Shown here in pieces: positions 6,371 to 13,735 of a stretch of 21,791 bases of DNA. How positions within the stretch are numbered: position 1 is the first letter of the stretch; each line of letters begins with the position of its first letter. The notes under the pieces are model-generated. The model ran no database searches and had not been told where the DNA came from. It saw only the letters and a list, made by a program, of their open reading frames with translations. Location of the stretch: NCBI RefSeq assembly GCF_022712295.1, contig NZ_JALAGT010000161.1, positions 1 through 21,791 on the forward strand, in the 5' to 3' direction. The position numbers were made by a program, and so were the translations under genes. This DNA is from Galactobacter sp. (GTDB taxonomy: Bacteria > Actinomycetota > Actinomycetes > Actinomycetales > Micrococcaceae).

Positions 6371-7581
6371 CCAACTCCATCGGTCCTCGCCGAGCCACCC
6401 TCGCGGTGCGCGTGCTCGCCCTGGGCGGCTGCGGTATCGGGTGCACCGAGTTCGCCTCCATGGGTCTGCTTCCGCAGATCGGCGAAGAACTGATCCCAGG
6501 GTTCGCCAGCCATCCGGAGGCGTCCATCGCCCAAGCCGGGCAGCTCGTGTCCGTCTATGCGCTCGGTGTGGTGGTCGGCGCACCCACCCTGGCCGCACTC
6601 ACCTCCCGCATGTCCCGCTCCACCCTGGCCATGTGGCTCCTGGTCTGGTTCGTCGCAGCGACCGCCGCATCCGCCTTCATGCCAACGTTCGAGACCACCA
6701 TGGTGATCCGTTTCTTGGCAGGCCTTCCACACGGCGCCTACTTCGGGGTGGCTTCCCTCTTGGCTGCGCAGATCATGGGTCCGGGAAAACAGGGCAAGGG
6801 AATTGCCCTTGCCCTGTCCGGGCTGACCGTGGCCAATATCGTCGGCGTGCCCGCCGTGACCTGGGTGGGCCACACCTTCGACTGGCGGGTGGCCTACCTG
6901 AGCGTCGCCATCATCTTCCTCGTGACCCTGAGCATGGGCTACCTGGTCCTCCCCCGCTTCCCGGGAGACCCCACCCGCTCCGCCAAGGCCGAGCTCAAGG
7001 CCTTCCGCAACGGACAGCTCTGGCTCTTGATCGCGATCGGGTGCATCGGCTTCGGCGGCTTCTTCGCCGTGTACTCCTACCTGTCGGAACTCGCGGTACG
7101 CCTCACCCACCTGGACGGGAGCACCGTTCCTTGGCTCCTGGCCGTTGTGGGGATCGGCATGACCATCGGCAACCTCGTGGGTGGCAGGGTCTCCGACCCC
7201 CATCCGGTCGGTTCCCTGATGACCGGCTTCGGGTCCTACATGGGCGCGTTGGTGCTCTTCAGTTTGACCGCGGCCAACCCCGTTGGCCTCTTCGTCTCGG
7301 CCGGACTGGTGGGTGCCACGTCCTCACTGCTGATGGTCCCCGTCCAGACCCGCCTCATCTCGGCGGCCGGCAATTCCCCGCTCATGGGTGCAGCCACCAA
7401 CCACGCAGCCTTCAACGTCGGCAATGCCCTCGGGGCCGCGCTGGGAGGCGCCGTCATCGCAGCCGGACTCGGTTACAGGGCTCCTGGCTGGACCGGCTTG
7501 ACCCTGGCTGCGCTCGGCTTCATCGGGCTCGTGATCTCCTTGGCGTGGGAGCGCAAGGCGGGTCGATTGGTCCGCGACTGA
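6367..7581 (+). CDS. MFS exporter, DHA1 family, AraJ/YdhP-like
   Basis: Inner-membrane proton-driven exporter of 404 residues with about twelve hydrophobic segments. The opening ALGGCGIGCTEFASMGLLPQI is typical of AraJ/YdhP-type DHA1 proteins. After the loop between segments 2 and 3 come GLPHGAYFGVASLLAAQIM and a basic GPGKQGKG loop, then VGVPAVTWVGHTFDWRVAYL. The C-terminal half has NHAAFNVGNALGAALGG. The substrate cannot be told; relatives export sugars, drugs or chloramphenicol-like compounds. The GTG start fits the usual N-terminal length but has no ribosome site, so it may be translated by coupling to the preceding small ORF or from a leaderless message. It is followed by a strong hairpin and converges on the Imm33-SseB gene. 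Confidence 0.9.
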   Translation: MTNSIGPRRATLAVRVLALGGCGIGCTEFASMGLLPQIGEELIPGFASHPEASIAQAGQLVSVYALGVVVGAPTLAALTSRMSRSTLAMWLLVWFVAATAASAFMPTFETTMVIRFLAGLPHGAYFGVASLLAAQIMGPGKQGKGIALALSGLTVANIVGVPAVTWVGHTFDWRVAYLSVAIIFLVTLSMGYLVLPRFPGDPTRSAKAELKAFRNGQLWLLIAIGCIGFGGFFAVYSYLSELAVRLTHLDGSTVPWLLAVVGIGMTIGNLVGGRVSDPHPVGSLMTGFGSYMGALVLFSLTAANPVGLFVSAGLVGATSSLLMVPVQTRLISAAGNSPLMGAATNHAAFNVGNALGAALGGAVIAAGLGYRAPGWTGLTLAALGFIGLVISLAWERKAGRLVRD

Positions 7582-7615
7582 GGCGGCGTGCCGCCCGGCA
7601 CTCCCCCAACGGACG

Positions 7616-7650
7616 ACGACGGCGCCCACCGCGTTGGTGGGCGCCGTCGT
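7616..7650. terminator. Hairpin terminator after the MFS gene, shared by convergent genes
   Basis: A perfect 15-bp stem, ACGACGGCGCCCACC (7616-7630) pairing with GGTGGGCGCCGTCGT (7636-7650), has a 5-nt loop. It lies 34 bp after the MFS stop and 61 bp beyond the stop of the opposing gene. No T-run follows. Confidence 0.8.
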
Positions 7651-7711
7651 GGTCCGTAACCGCCACCAGCGGTGGCCGATGGGCCGGCACCTGCCGGCAG
7701 GCGGGCTCGGA

Positions 7712-8974
7712 TCAGGCCGTGCGGAAGCCTACGGAGGCCAGCTCCTCGGGGCTGAACTCCACGAATCCGCCCGATGCGCCGGGATCGATGCACAGGTACA
7801 TGTCTTCTGCCAGGTTGGCACGGATCCAGCTCAACGGGATATCTGCCGCGGAACCGGAATCCTGGTAGCGGAAGACCTCCAGCGCGGAGGAGAACAGTGC
7901 GAACTCGCGTTCGCCGCCGGACTGGCGGGTCACCAGTAGCGGGTAGGCGGGCTGCCCCGGCTGCGCCTGGTACAGGTAGACGCCGGTGGCCTCGTCCGTG
8001 ACCAGATACTGAAGCAGGGCCTCTCGGTTGCCGGCTCGCACCAGGTGCTTGAGCTTGCCGTTACGGGAGAAACCGACCACGAATTCGTCCGAGGTGGAGA
8101 TCTCCACGCCGACCTCGACTGGGTCGATCACGATGGCGTGGGCGCCGACGTCCGTGGCCAGTGTCAACGCTTCGTCTCCCGTCATGGCCGCGAAGTCGGC
8201 CTGGCCGCCGATGCGGTCCTGCCATGCCTGCGCACCCTGCCGGGAACTGTGAACGGACACCACTGCGCGGCCCTGGTTGTCGAAGATGGCCGGTGAGCCG
8301 TCAGGCTGTACGGGAACCAGGACCACGGACCCATACAACTCGCTGAGCAGCGCCGTCTTGGCATCGGGGTCGCCCGAGCTCAGCCAGGTCTGCACGGCCG
8401 AACGCAGCCAGGAGGCGGAGGCATCGACCGCTGAGTCCGCCGCCGAGGCGGCCGAGGCAGGTGCGACCTCTGTGCCCGACGGCGCGGTGGGTTCTAGTGC
8501 CGACGCCGCGTGAGCGGGGCCGGTCGGCGCCTGCGGCACCGCTGAGACGGAGGGCTCGGCAGCGGGTTCGGGGGCCACCGGAGCCGCGACCGGCTCGTGT
8601 TGCGCTGCAGAAGGTTCGGTGGCAGTCTCCGGCTCGCTTCCAGGGCCGGCCACGATCACGCCGGTGGCCGCATCGCGGACCTGCCGCGTGCCGTCTTCCA
8701 AGGTCAGAACCTCGTAGTCGCTACCGACCGGAGCGTCGTAGACCTCGGCGATGATGGGATCGAGGGCGGCGACCTGATTGAAGTCCACCACCCGCAAGCG
8801 GGTGGTGTGGGCCACGTTCTCCTCGTCGTCGTCCGCGGCGTAGAAACGCCACCCGGAATCCGTGGGAATGGCGGAGGGAGTCCGCAGCATCCACCTGATA
8901 CGTCCCGGTCCGCCGATCGCCGTGGCGGTCGCGATGCAACTGCCTGCATTCTCGATCTGGGGTGTCTGACTCAC
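7712..8974 (-). CDS. Imm33/DUF2185 domain fused to two SseB-like domains
   Basis: Predicted soluble protein of 420 residues. Residues about 8-85 match the DUF2185 family (I recall it also being listed as immunity protein Imm33): GRIRWMLR, DSGWRFYAADDDEE, VVDFNQVAALDP and DAPVGSDYEV. A Pro/Ala/Glu-rich linker spans about 110-190. Residues about 190-293 look like an SseB N-terminal domain (VVLVPVQPDGSPAIFDNQGR, VVSVHSSRQGAQAW, AHAIVIDP). A second related module fills 305-420 (PAYPLLVTR, ALFSSALEVFRY, MYLCIDPG, VEFSPEELASVGF). There is no signal peptide or membrane segment. The start is GTG at 8972-8974 with GAGG four nt upstream; a longer start at 9022 adds 16 residues that do not resemble the domain. 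Function is unknown. It lies 169 bp after the pseudo-transglutaminase gene on the same strand and may or may not share that operon. Confidence 0.8.
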   Translation of the reverse strand: MSQTPQIENAGSCIATATAIGGPGRIRWMLRTPSAIPTDSGWRFYAADDDEENVAHTTRLRVVDFNQVAALDPIIAEVYDAPVGSDYEVLTLEDGTRQVRDAATGVIVAGPGSEPETATEPSAAQHEPVAAPVAPEPAAEPSVSAVPQAPTGPAHAASALEPTAPSGTEVAPASAASAADSAVDASASWLRSAVQTWLSSGDPDAKTALLSELYGSVVLVPVQPDGSPAIFDNQGRAVVSVHSSRQGAQAWQDRIGGQADFAAMTGDEALTLATDVGAHAIVIDPVEVGVEISTSDEFVVGFSRNGKLKHLVRAGNREALLQYLVTDEATGVYLYQAQPGQPAYPLLVTRQSGGEREFALFSSALEVFRYQDSGSAADIPLSWIRANLAEDMYLCIDPGASGGFVEFSPEELASVGFRTA

Positions 8975-9089
8975 GTGGCCTCGATCTCGTTGATACGTAC
9001 GACTGCAGCCCGTGCGGCGCAATCGCGGTGTGGTTTACCTGAGTGCAAGTATGCCAACACTGCCACTGGTCCGCATCACGCGTCCACGG

Positions 9090-9114
9090 CGCGGCGAACA
9101 TGGGAATCGCCGCG
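9090..9114 (-). terminator. Possible hairpin after the transglutaminase-fold gene
   Basis: An 8-bp perfect stem (CGCGGCGA at 9090-9097, TCGCCGCG at 9107-9114) with a 9-nt loop lies 30 bp beyond the stop at 9144. It has no T-run, so its strength as a terminator is doubtful. The remaining bases between 8975 and 9143 show no ORF. They may carry a promoter for the Imm33-SseB gene; TTGGCATACTT on the minus strand near 9045-9055 resembles an extended -10. Confidence 0.35.
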
Positions 9115-9143
9115 GGCGCTCCGACTTTCGTTCCCTTACCGGG

Positions 9144-11453
9144 TCACGACGGTTTCCGGAGCGGCGTCCGGCGGGGTTTGCCGTCTCCGCGTCCCCTCCA
9201 TCCCGTCGGTGTGATGGAACGCCACGAGAAACGACGCCGCCAGCGGTCGCGGCGCCGCTCCGGGGCCCCACGCAGCTGTGCCACGGTGGAGCGGGTTTCC
9301 TCCCACACAGCGTCGATCTCCGCACCGTCAGGGCGATCCGGCGAGAACGCGTTCCGGTCCATCCGGGTCGCCAGCCGACGAAGTCGGGTGGTCAGGCCCT
9401 CCCCCCGACCGCCAGATACGTCGTCCGGTTCCACGGCCGCCGCTACCTCGCTCCTGGTGGCGGACGCAACGGGTTCGTGGCCCGCATCGGCCACGCCGTC
9501 CACGATCTCCGACCAAGCACCGACCACGCTCCCCTGCGCTCTGTCCGTGTGTCGACGTCGACTGCGCCGCACCCACTTGATGAGAGCAGCCGACCACAGC
9601 GGAGCGGTCAGGATCAACAGTCCCAGTCCTATGCGCCAGGTCCACCACCAGACTTGGGAGAGGTTGTCCCGCCACGGCTGTCCCGGTTCGTTCGTGTTGG
9701 GCTGGGAGTTCTCCGCCGAGGGCGGTGTGGAGTCGCGTAGATCCGGCGGGTCCGGCGGCAGCACGGTGCGCGGCAGCGTCACGGAATCCTCTTCCGTGGT
9801 GCGCTGTTCCTCGACTGGTCGGGGCTCGGGGTTGGGGTCCACGGCCACCCAGCCACGCTCGGCATCGTCGACCTCGACCCAGGCGGTCAATTCGCTTCCG
9901 GTCAGCGTGCCGTCCGAGTCGACGTCGACGAACCCCATCACCACCCGTGAGGCGAATCCCTGTTGCCTGGCCAGGATGGCGAAGGCCGCAGCATACTGCT
10001 CGGCGTCTCCCACCATGGGTTCCTCGTCCACCAAAGCATCCAAGCGCCCGGCTGAGTGACCGGACCGGCTGAAGACTTCCCCCTCATCCGCGTGCGAGAC
10101 ATAACCGGACTGGAGCAACTCAAGCACTGTCTGCAGCTTCTCCCCTGGCCGTTCCTGATTCTGCGTGGCGCGGTCCGCCGCAGCCACCAGCGACTCCGGG
10201 AGCACCGGCAGCTGAGGCTGGGACACCTTCCCGGGGCTGAGTCTCTCAAGCCCGGCCGTTGCCGCCTTGTGCCCTGGTACCGCACGCAGCGTGTACTCGG
10301 TTCCCGCCTCCACGCCGCCGCTGAGGAGGGCCGCCTCCCGCGAGCGATCGTAGTAGAGCTTGTCCCGCATGTCCGTGGTGATGTCGAGACTCTCCAGCTC
10401 TCCGGCCAGCGGCAACCAGGGACTCAACCCTGCTTCCACCCGGACATCGACGCTCTCCCGTTTCCCCTTCGGCCGGTCCACCGTCGAGGGCAGCCTGGTG
10501 AAGCCGTGATCGCGGTCCGCGGCCACTCGGAAGGCCACCCCGTCGTAGTCGTCCAGCACGGCCAAGCGCAGCATGGTCCCAGGAGCCAGCCCGGAGACGG
10601 TGGCCGCGGCGTCCTGCTTGCCCTCGCCGGTGACCCAGGACCGATAGCCCTGCAGGGGTGAGGAGTCTCGGTCCGGCTCGTAGAAGGGGTGGTACGCCTG
10701 CCGCGCCACCGTCCGTTCGCCACCCGGTACGGCGGTGCTCACACCGGCCGCGGCCACGGCACAGACCGCGACGAACGCCAGGGCCGCCGCGGTCCTGCGC
10801 ATGGATCCCCTGCGCAGTTTCCGGGTGTGATCGCGGTCCACGCCCCGGTCCGCAGGCCGCACCAGCTGGGACCAGGTCACGGCCACGAGCACCATGCCGA
10901 TCCCCACCAGCAGCTCGCGGAAACCGTGCCTCGATCCGAACACGATGCCGTAGATCAGCACGGCGGTCCCCGCGGCGACGCCCGGCCAACGCTTGGCGCG
11001 GATGGAGCCTGCTACCGCCGCCCAGCCACCGAGGTAGGTCAGCAGGTACATCGGAACCAGGACGTCGCCATAGCGGCCCAACGGCGGTTCAAGGCTGATG
11101 ACGTCCACCCACGAGGTGAGGCACGCGACCAGGAACTCCCCCAGCCCGGAGGGAGTCGGGACCACACCGGCCACGGTGGCGCCAGGGACCTCCGGCAACG
11201 CGGCCGGGACCCCAATCAGCAGACCCCAGACCACCGCGACCGGCAGCTGCACCGGCCAAGGCAGGCGCAGCAGATACATCCCCACTCCGGCGAGGGCCGC
11301 GGCACAGAATCCGGCCGCGGCGGCGACGACGAGCCAGACGTCTTGGTGCAGCTGCCACGTGGTGACGGCGGCGACGGTCATCAGCAGGGCGCTGAAGACC
11401 AGGTCCCGGATCAGGGTGGGACGGGTTGTGCCTGCCCTGCGGCGCCCGCTCAT
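9144..11453 (-). CDS. TgpA-like membrane protein with a degenerate transglutaminase domain
   Basis: Integral membrane protein of 769 residues. A cluster of hydrophobic helices (about residues 15-240, DUF3488-like) is followed by a large extracytoplasmic region (245-595) with a transglutaminase-core fold (about 470-545), a Pro-rich stretch, a transmembrane helix (603-626) and an Arg-rich cytoplasmic tail. The fold is recognised from EQYAAAFAILARQQGFASRV (485-504), AWVEVDD and GWVAVDPNP. The expected catalytic Cys is Ala484 (context GDAEQY) and the expected His is Thr523 (context LTAWVEV); only Asp539 of the triad is kept. It is therefore probably not an active transglutaminase or protease. The ATG overlaps the DUF58 stop by 4 bp (ATGA). 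It is the last gene of the kinase/Ig-like/MoxR/DUF58 operon. Confidence 0.9.
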   Translation of the reverse strand: MSGRRRAGTTRPTLIRDLVFSALLMTVAAVTTWQLHQDVWLVVAAAAGFCAAALAGVGMYLLRLPWPVQLPVAVVWGLLIGVPAALPEVPGATVAGVVPTPSGLGEFLVACLTSWVDVISLEPPLGRYGDVLVPMYLLTYLGGWAAVAGSIRAKRWPGVAAGTAVLIYGIVFGSRHGFRELLVGIGMVLVAVTWSQLVRPADRGVDRDHTRKLRRGSMRRTAAALAFVAVCAVAAAGVSTAVPGGERTVARQAYHPFYEPDRDSSPLQGYRSWVTGEGKQDAAATVSGLAPGTMLRLAVLDDYDGVAFRVAADRDHGFTRLPSTVDRPKGKRESVDVRVEAGLSPWLPLAGELESLDITTDMRDKLYYDRSREAALLSGGVEAGTEYTLRAVPGHKAATAGLERLSPGKVSQPQLPVLPESLVAAADRATQNQERPGEKLQTVLELLQSGYVSHADEGEVFSRSGHSAGRLDALVDEEPMVGDAEQYAAAFAILARQQGFASRVVMGFVDVDSDGTLTGSELTAWVEVDDAERGWVAVDPNPEPRPVEEQRTTEEDSVTLPRTVLPPDPPDLRDSTPPSAENSQPNTNEPGQPWRDNLSQVWWWTWRIGLGLLILTAPLWSAALIKWVRRSRRRHTDRAQGSVVGAWSEIVDGVADAGHEPVASATRSEVAAAVEPDDVSGGRGEGLTTRLRRLATRMDRNAFSPDRPDGAEIDAVWEETRSTVAQLRGAPERRRDRWRRRFSWRSITPTGWRGRGDGKPRRTPLRKPS

Positions 11454-12715
11454 GCGGTGGCCCCTCTCATGAGCGCGCGGGGAAGGTCTTCCAGATACCC
11501 GATGCGTAGGACCTGGACACCGGCGACTTCGCGCAGCCCTGGGGTGGCTTCCGGGTCACAGACCACGGCGACGGTGTGCACGCCGAGGCCGAAGCGTTGC
11601 GACCAGCTGGTCACCTCGCGGATTCCGGGGCTGGAACCCACGATGAGGAACACGATGGAGATGCCGGGGATCGTGGCGGCGGACAGGGAGGCGAGGTCGT
11701 CGACGCCCACGTCCGATTCGCCCAGCGCCACGTCGCAGAGCCCGTCAAGCAGCCGACCAGCGCTGAGGGACGGGATGTTCTCGGGTTCACGCGCCTCCGG
11801 GGCGCCTGGGGGTCTACGCACCGGTCCGGTGACCACGGTCAGGTCACGTCCGTCGCGGAGGGCCCGAACCCCCAGGGACGCGGCGACCGAGACACCCAGT
11901 TCGAACTCCGTTGCGTCTTCCCAGGAGTCCTCGTCACGGCCGAAGGCCACCACGAGGTGGGAGCGCCTGGTCTCCTCGAACTGGCGCACCATGAGTTCGC
12001 CGGTGCGGGCGGAGGCCTTCCACGAGATGTGACGACGGTCGTCGCCCGGACGGTATTCGCGCAGCGCATGGAAGGAGAGGTCGGATGCCGTGAGGTCAGA
12101 GGTGGGTTGGCCCTCGAGATCCCTGACGAACCCGGTGGAGGTGGGTGGCAGTGACACCGTCCGGGGGTGGACGTAGACCTCCTCCACGTCCGAGAATCGG
12201 GCGCGACGGCGGAAGAGACCCACGGGGTCGCCGCGAACCGAGCGGACGGGGCCCACTCGGACCACCCCTCGGGCCTCGGCCGGGATCCGAAGTTCTTGCG
12301 ACTGTTGCTTGCCGGTGATGGGTAGGGCGACGGGCTCTCCGTCGATCTCCACCTCCACCTGGGTGTTCCACGCGCGGAAGCGGGAGACGTCCTTGACGGT
12401 GACCGTGGCGGTCACCGGACGTCCCACCTTGGTGCGGGTGGCAGAGAGGTCGATGGAGACGTCGTAGCGCGGGTGCCCCACGAGGAAGAGGAGCGAGAAG
12501 GCGGAGACCAGCAGTGCCGTCCAACCGATCACCACGAGCTCGGCCCACCCCAGTGGGTAGCCGACACCCAGCCCCACCGTCGCAGCGGCGAGCATGCCCC
12601 AGCCCAAGGGCGTGGTGGTCCGTCGAACCAGGGCGGCTGCGCGTGCCACCCCGGCGCGGCTGCGTTCCAGCCCACGTTCCGGGCCGAGGAACGTGGTGGA
12701 TTCTTCGGGACTCAT
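11450..12715 (-). CDS. DUF58 family membrane-anchored protein
   Basis: 421 residues. Two adjacent membrane helices (about 38-58 and 60-80) precede a beta-rich region, and then the DUF58 signature at 219-247: REYRPGDDRRHISWKASAR followed by GELMVRQFEE. DUF58 proteins have a von Willebrand A-like fold and almost always pair with a MoxR ATPase, which is thought to act on them as a chaperone. Exact function is unknown. The start ATG overlaps the moxR stop by 4 bp (ATGA), and its own stop overlaps the transglutaminase-fold gene start in the same way, so the three proteins are probably made in fixed ratio. The frame is intact and the length is typical. Confidence 0.93.
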   Translation of the reverse strand: MSPEESTTFLGPERGLERSRAGVARAAALVRRTTTPLGWGMLAAATVGLGVGYPLGWAELVVIGWTALLVSAFSLLFLVGHPRYDVSIDLSATRTKVGRPVTATVTVKDVSRFRAWNTQVEVEIDGEPVALPITGKQQSQELRIPAEARGVVRVGPVRSVRGDPVGLFRRRARFSDVEEVYVHPRTVSLPPTSTGFVRDLEGQPTSDLTASDLSFHALREYRPGDDRRHISWKASARTGELMVRQFEETRRSHLVVAFGRDEDSWEDATEFELGVSVAASLGVRALRDGRDLTVVTGPVRRPPGAPEAREPENIPSLSAGRLLDGLCDVALGESDVGVDDLASLSAATIPGISIVFLIVGSSPGIREVTSWSQRFGLGVHTVAVVCDPEATPGLREVAGVQVLRIGYLEDLPRALMRGATA

Positions 12716-13707
12716 CCCTGCCCTTGTACGGGCGGCTTGACGTCCAGCAGGACGCGACCGATCACGCTGGTGGCGTCCACGCCGTCGAACTCCGCCTCGG
12801 GATCCAACACCAGCCGGTGGGCCAGCACCGAAGAGGCCAAGGTCTTCACGTCATCGGGGACCACGTAGCCCCGGCCGGCGACGAGGGCCCAGGTGGAGAC
12901 GCAGCGCACCAGGGCCAGCGCGCCGCGCACGGACACGCCCAGCCGCACCTCGGGGGCCTGCCTGGTGGCCTCCACGAGCCGGGTGATGTAGTCCAGCACG
13001 GCATCGTCGATGTGGACCTGTTTGGTCATGCCCTGCAGTTCGCGCACCTGGCGGGTGTCCAGGGCTGCGTCCAGTTCCACGTTGTGCGAGCGCACATGCG
13101 CCTTGCGGAGGATCTGCCTGGTGGTGGCGGAGTCCGGGTACCCCAGCGAGGTCTTCATCAGGAAGCGGTCCAGTTGCGCCTCAGGCAAGCGATACGTTCC
13201 GGCCTGCTCCACCGGGTTCTGCGTGGCGATCACCATGAAGGGCTCCCCCACGCGCCGGGTGGCCCCGTCCACCGTCACCTGGCCCTCCTCCATGACCTCC
13301 AGCAGGGCGGACTGCGTCTTCGGGGAGGCCCGGTTGATCTCATCGGCCAGGACGATATTGGCGAAGACCGGCCCCTGGTGGAATTCGAAGGCTCCCGTGG
13401 CCTGGTGGTAGACGCTCATGCCGGTGACGTCGGCGGGCAGCAGATCCGGGGTGAACTGGATGCGCCCCACCGTGCCGTCCACGATCTGCGCCATGGCGCG
13501 GGCCAAGGAGGTCTTACCGGTGCCTGGGTAGTCCTCCAGTAGCAGGTGGCCGCCGCTGACCAGGCAGGTCAGGGCCATGCGGATCACGTGCGTCTTGCCG
13601 TAGAGCACCTGTTCCACGCCCCCGACCATTGACTCGAACCCCGTGGAGAAGAAGTTCACCTGCTCCTGATTGAGCAGGGGCGCGCCGCTGACGGATGAGC
13701 TCGTCAT
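12712..13707 (-). CDS. MoxR-family AAA+ ATPase
   Basis: Cytoplasmic AAA+ chaperone-like ATPase of 331 residues. Walker A is EDYPGTGKTSLARA (58-71), Walker B is NIVLADEINRASPKTQ (117-132), sensor 1 is IATQNPVEQAGTYRLPEAQLDRF (160-182, split by Asn164), and the C-terminal lid follows. MoxR proteins remodel or activate VWA/DUF58 partners; the partner gene follows directly. The start is ATG at 13705-13707, set by GGAGG at 13715-13719 with 7 nt spacing. The open frame continues to 13839, but that extension is an Arg/Pro/Asn-rich out-of-frame reading of the Pro-Glu repeat in the preceding gene and is rejected. It lies 28 bp after the giant Ig-like gene, the only non-overlapping junction in the operon. 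Confidence 0.95.
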   Translation of the reverse strand: MTSSSVSGAPLLNQEQVNFFSTGFESMVGGVEQVLYGKTHVIRMALTCLVSGGHLLLEDYPGTGKTSLARAMAQIVDGTVGRIQFTPDLLPADVTGMSVYHQATGAFEFHQGPVFANIVLADEINRASPKTQSALLEVMEEGQVTVDGATRRVGEPFMVIATQNPVEQAGTYRLPEAQLDRFLMKTSLGYPDSATTRQILRKAHVRSHNVELDAALDTRQVRELQGMTKQVHIDDAVLDYITRLVEATRQAPEVRLGVSVRGALALVRCVSTWALVAGRGYVVPDDVKTLASSVLAHRLVLDPEAEFDGVDATSVIGRVLLDVKPPVQGQG

Positions 13708-13714
13708 GGTGTGT

Positions 13715-13719
13715 CCTCC
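13715..13719 (-). promoter_or_regulatory. Ribosome binding site deciding the moxR start
   Basis: GGAGG on the minus strand, 7 nt before the ATG at 13707. It is the strongest such site in the operon and may let MoxR be translated independently of the nearly 6-kb gene upstream. Confidence 0.7.
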
Positions 13720-13735
13720 GTGTCCTTGCTGGTTC

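Noticed and set aside
6441..7868. 475-codon open frame in another frame over the exporter gene
   Set aside because: Arg/Pro/His-rich product without hydrophobic segments, and it runs through the terminator at 7616-7650. The overlapping frame is a clear MFS exporter.
9012..9022. Upstream start for the Imm33-SseB gene
   Set aside because: It adds 16 Arg/Cys-rich residues without similarity to the domain; the GTG at 8974 has a closer ribosome site.
9043..10059. 338-codon plus-strand frame opposite the transglutaminase-fold gene
   Set aside because: Ser/Arg-rich antisense shadow that crosses the 9144 gene boundary.
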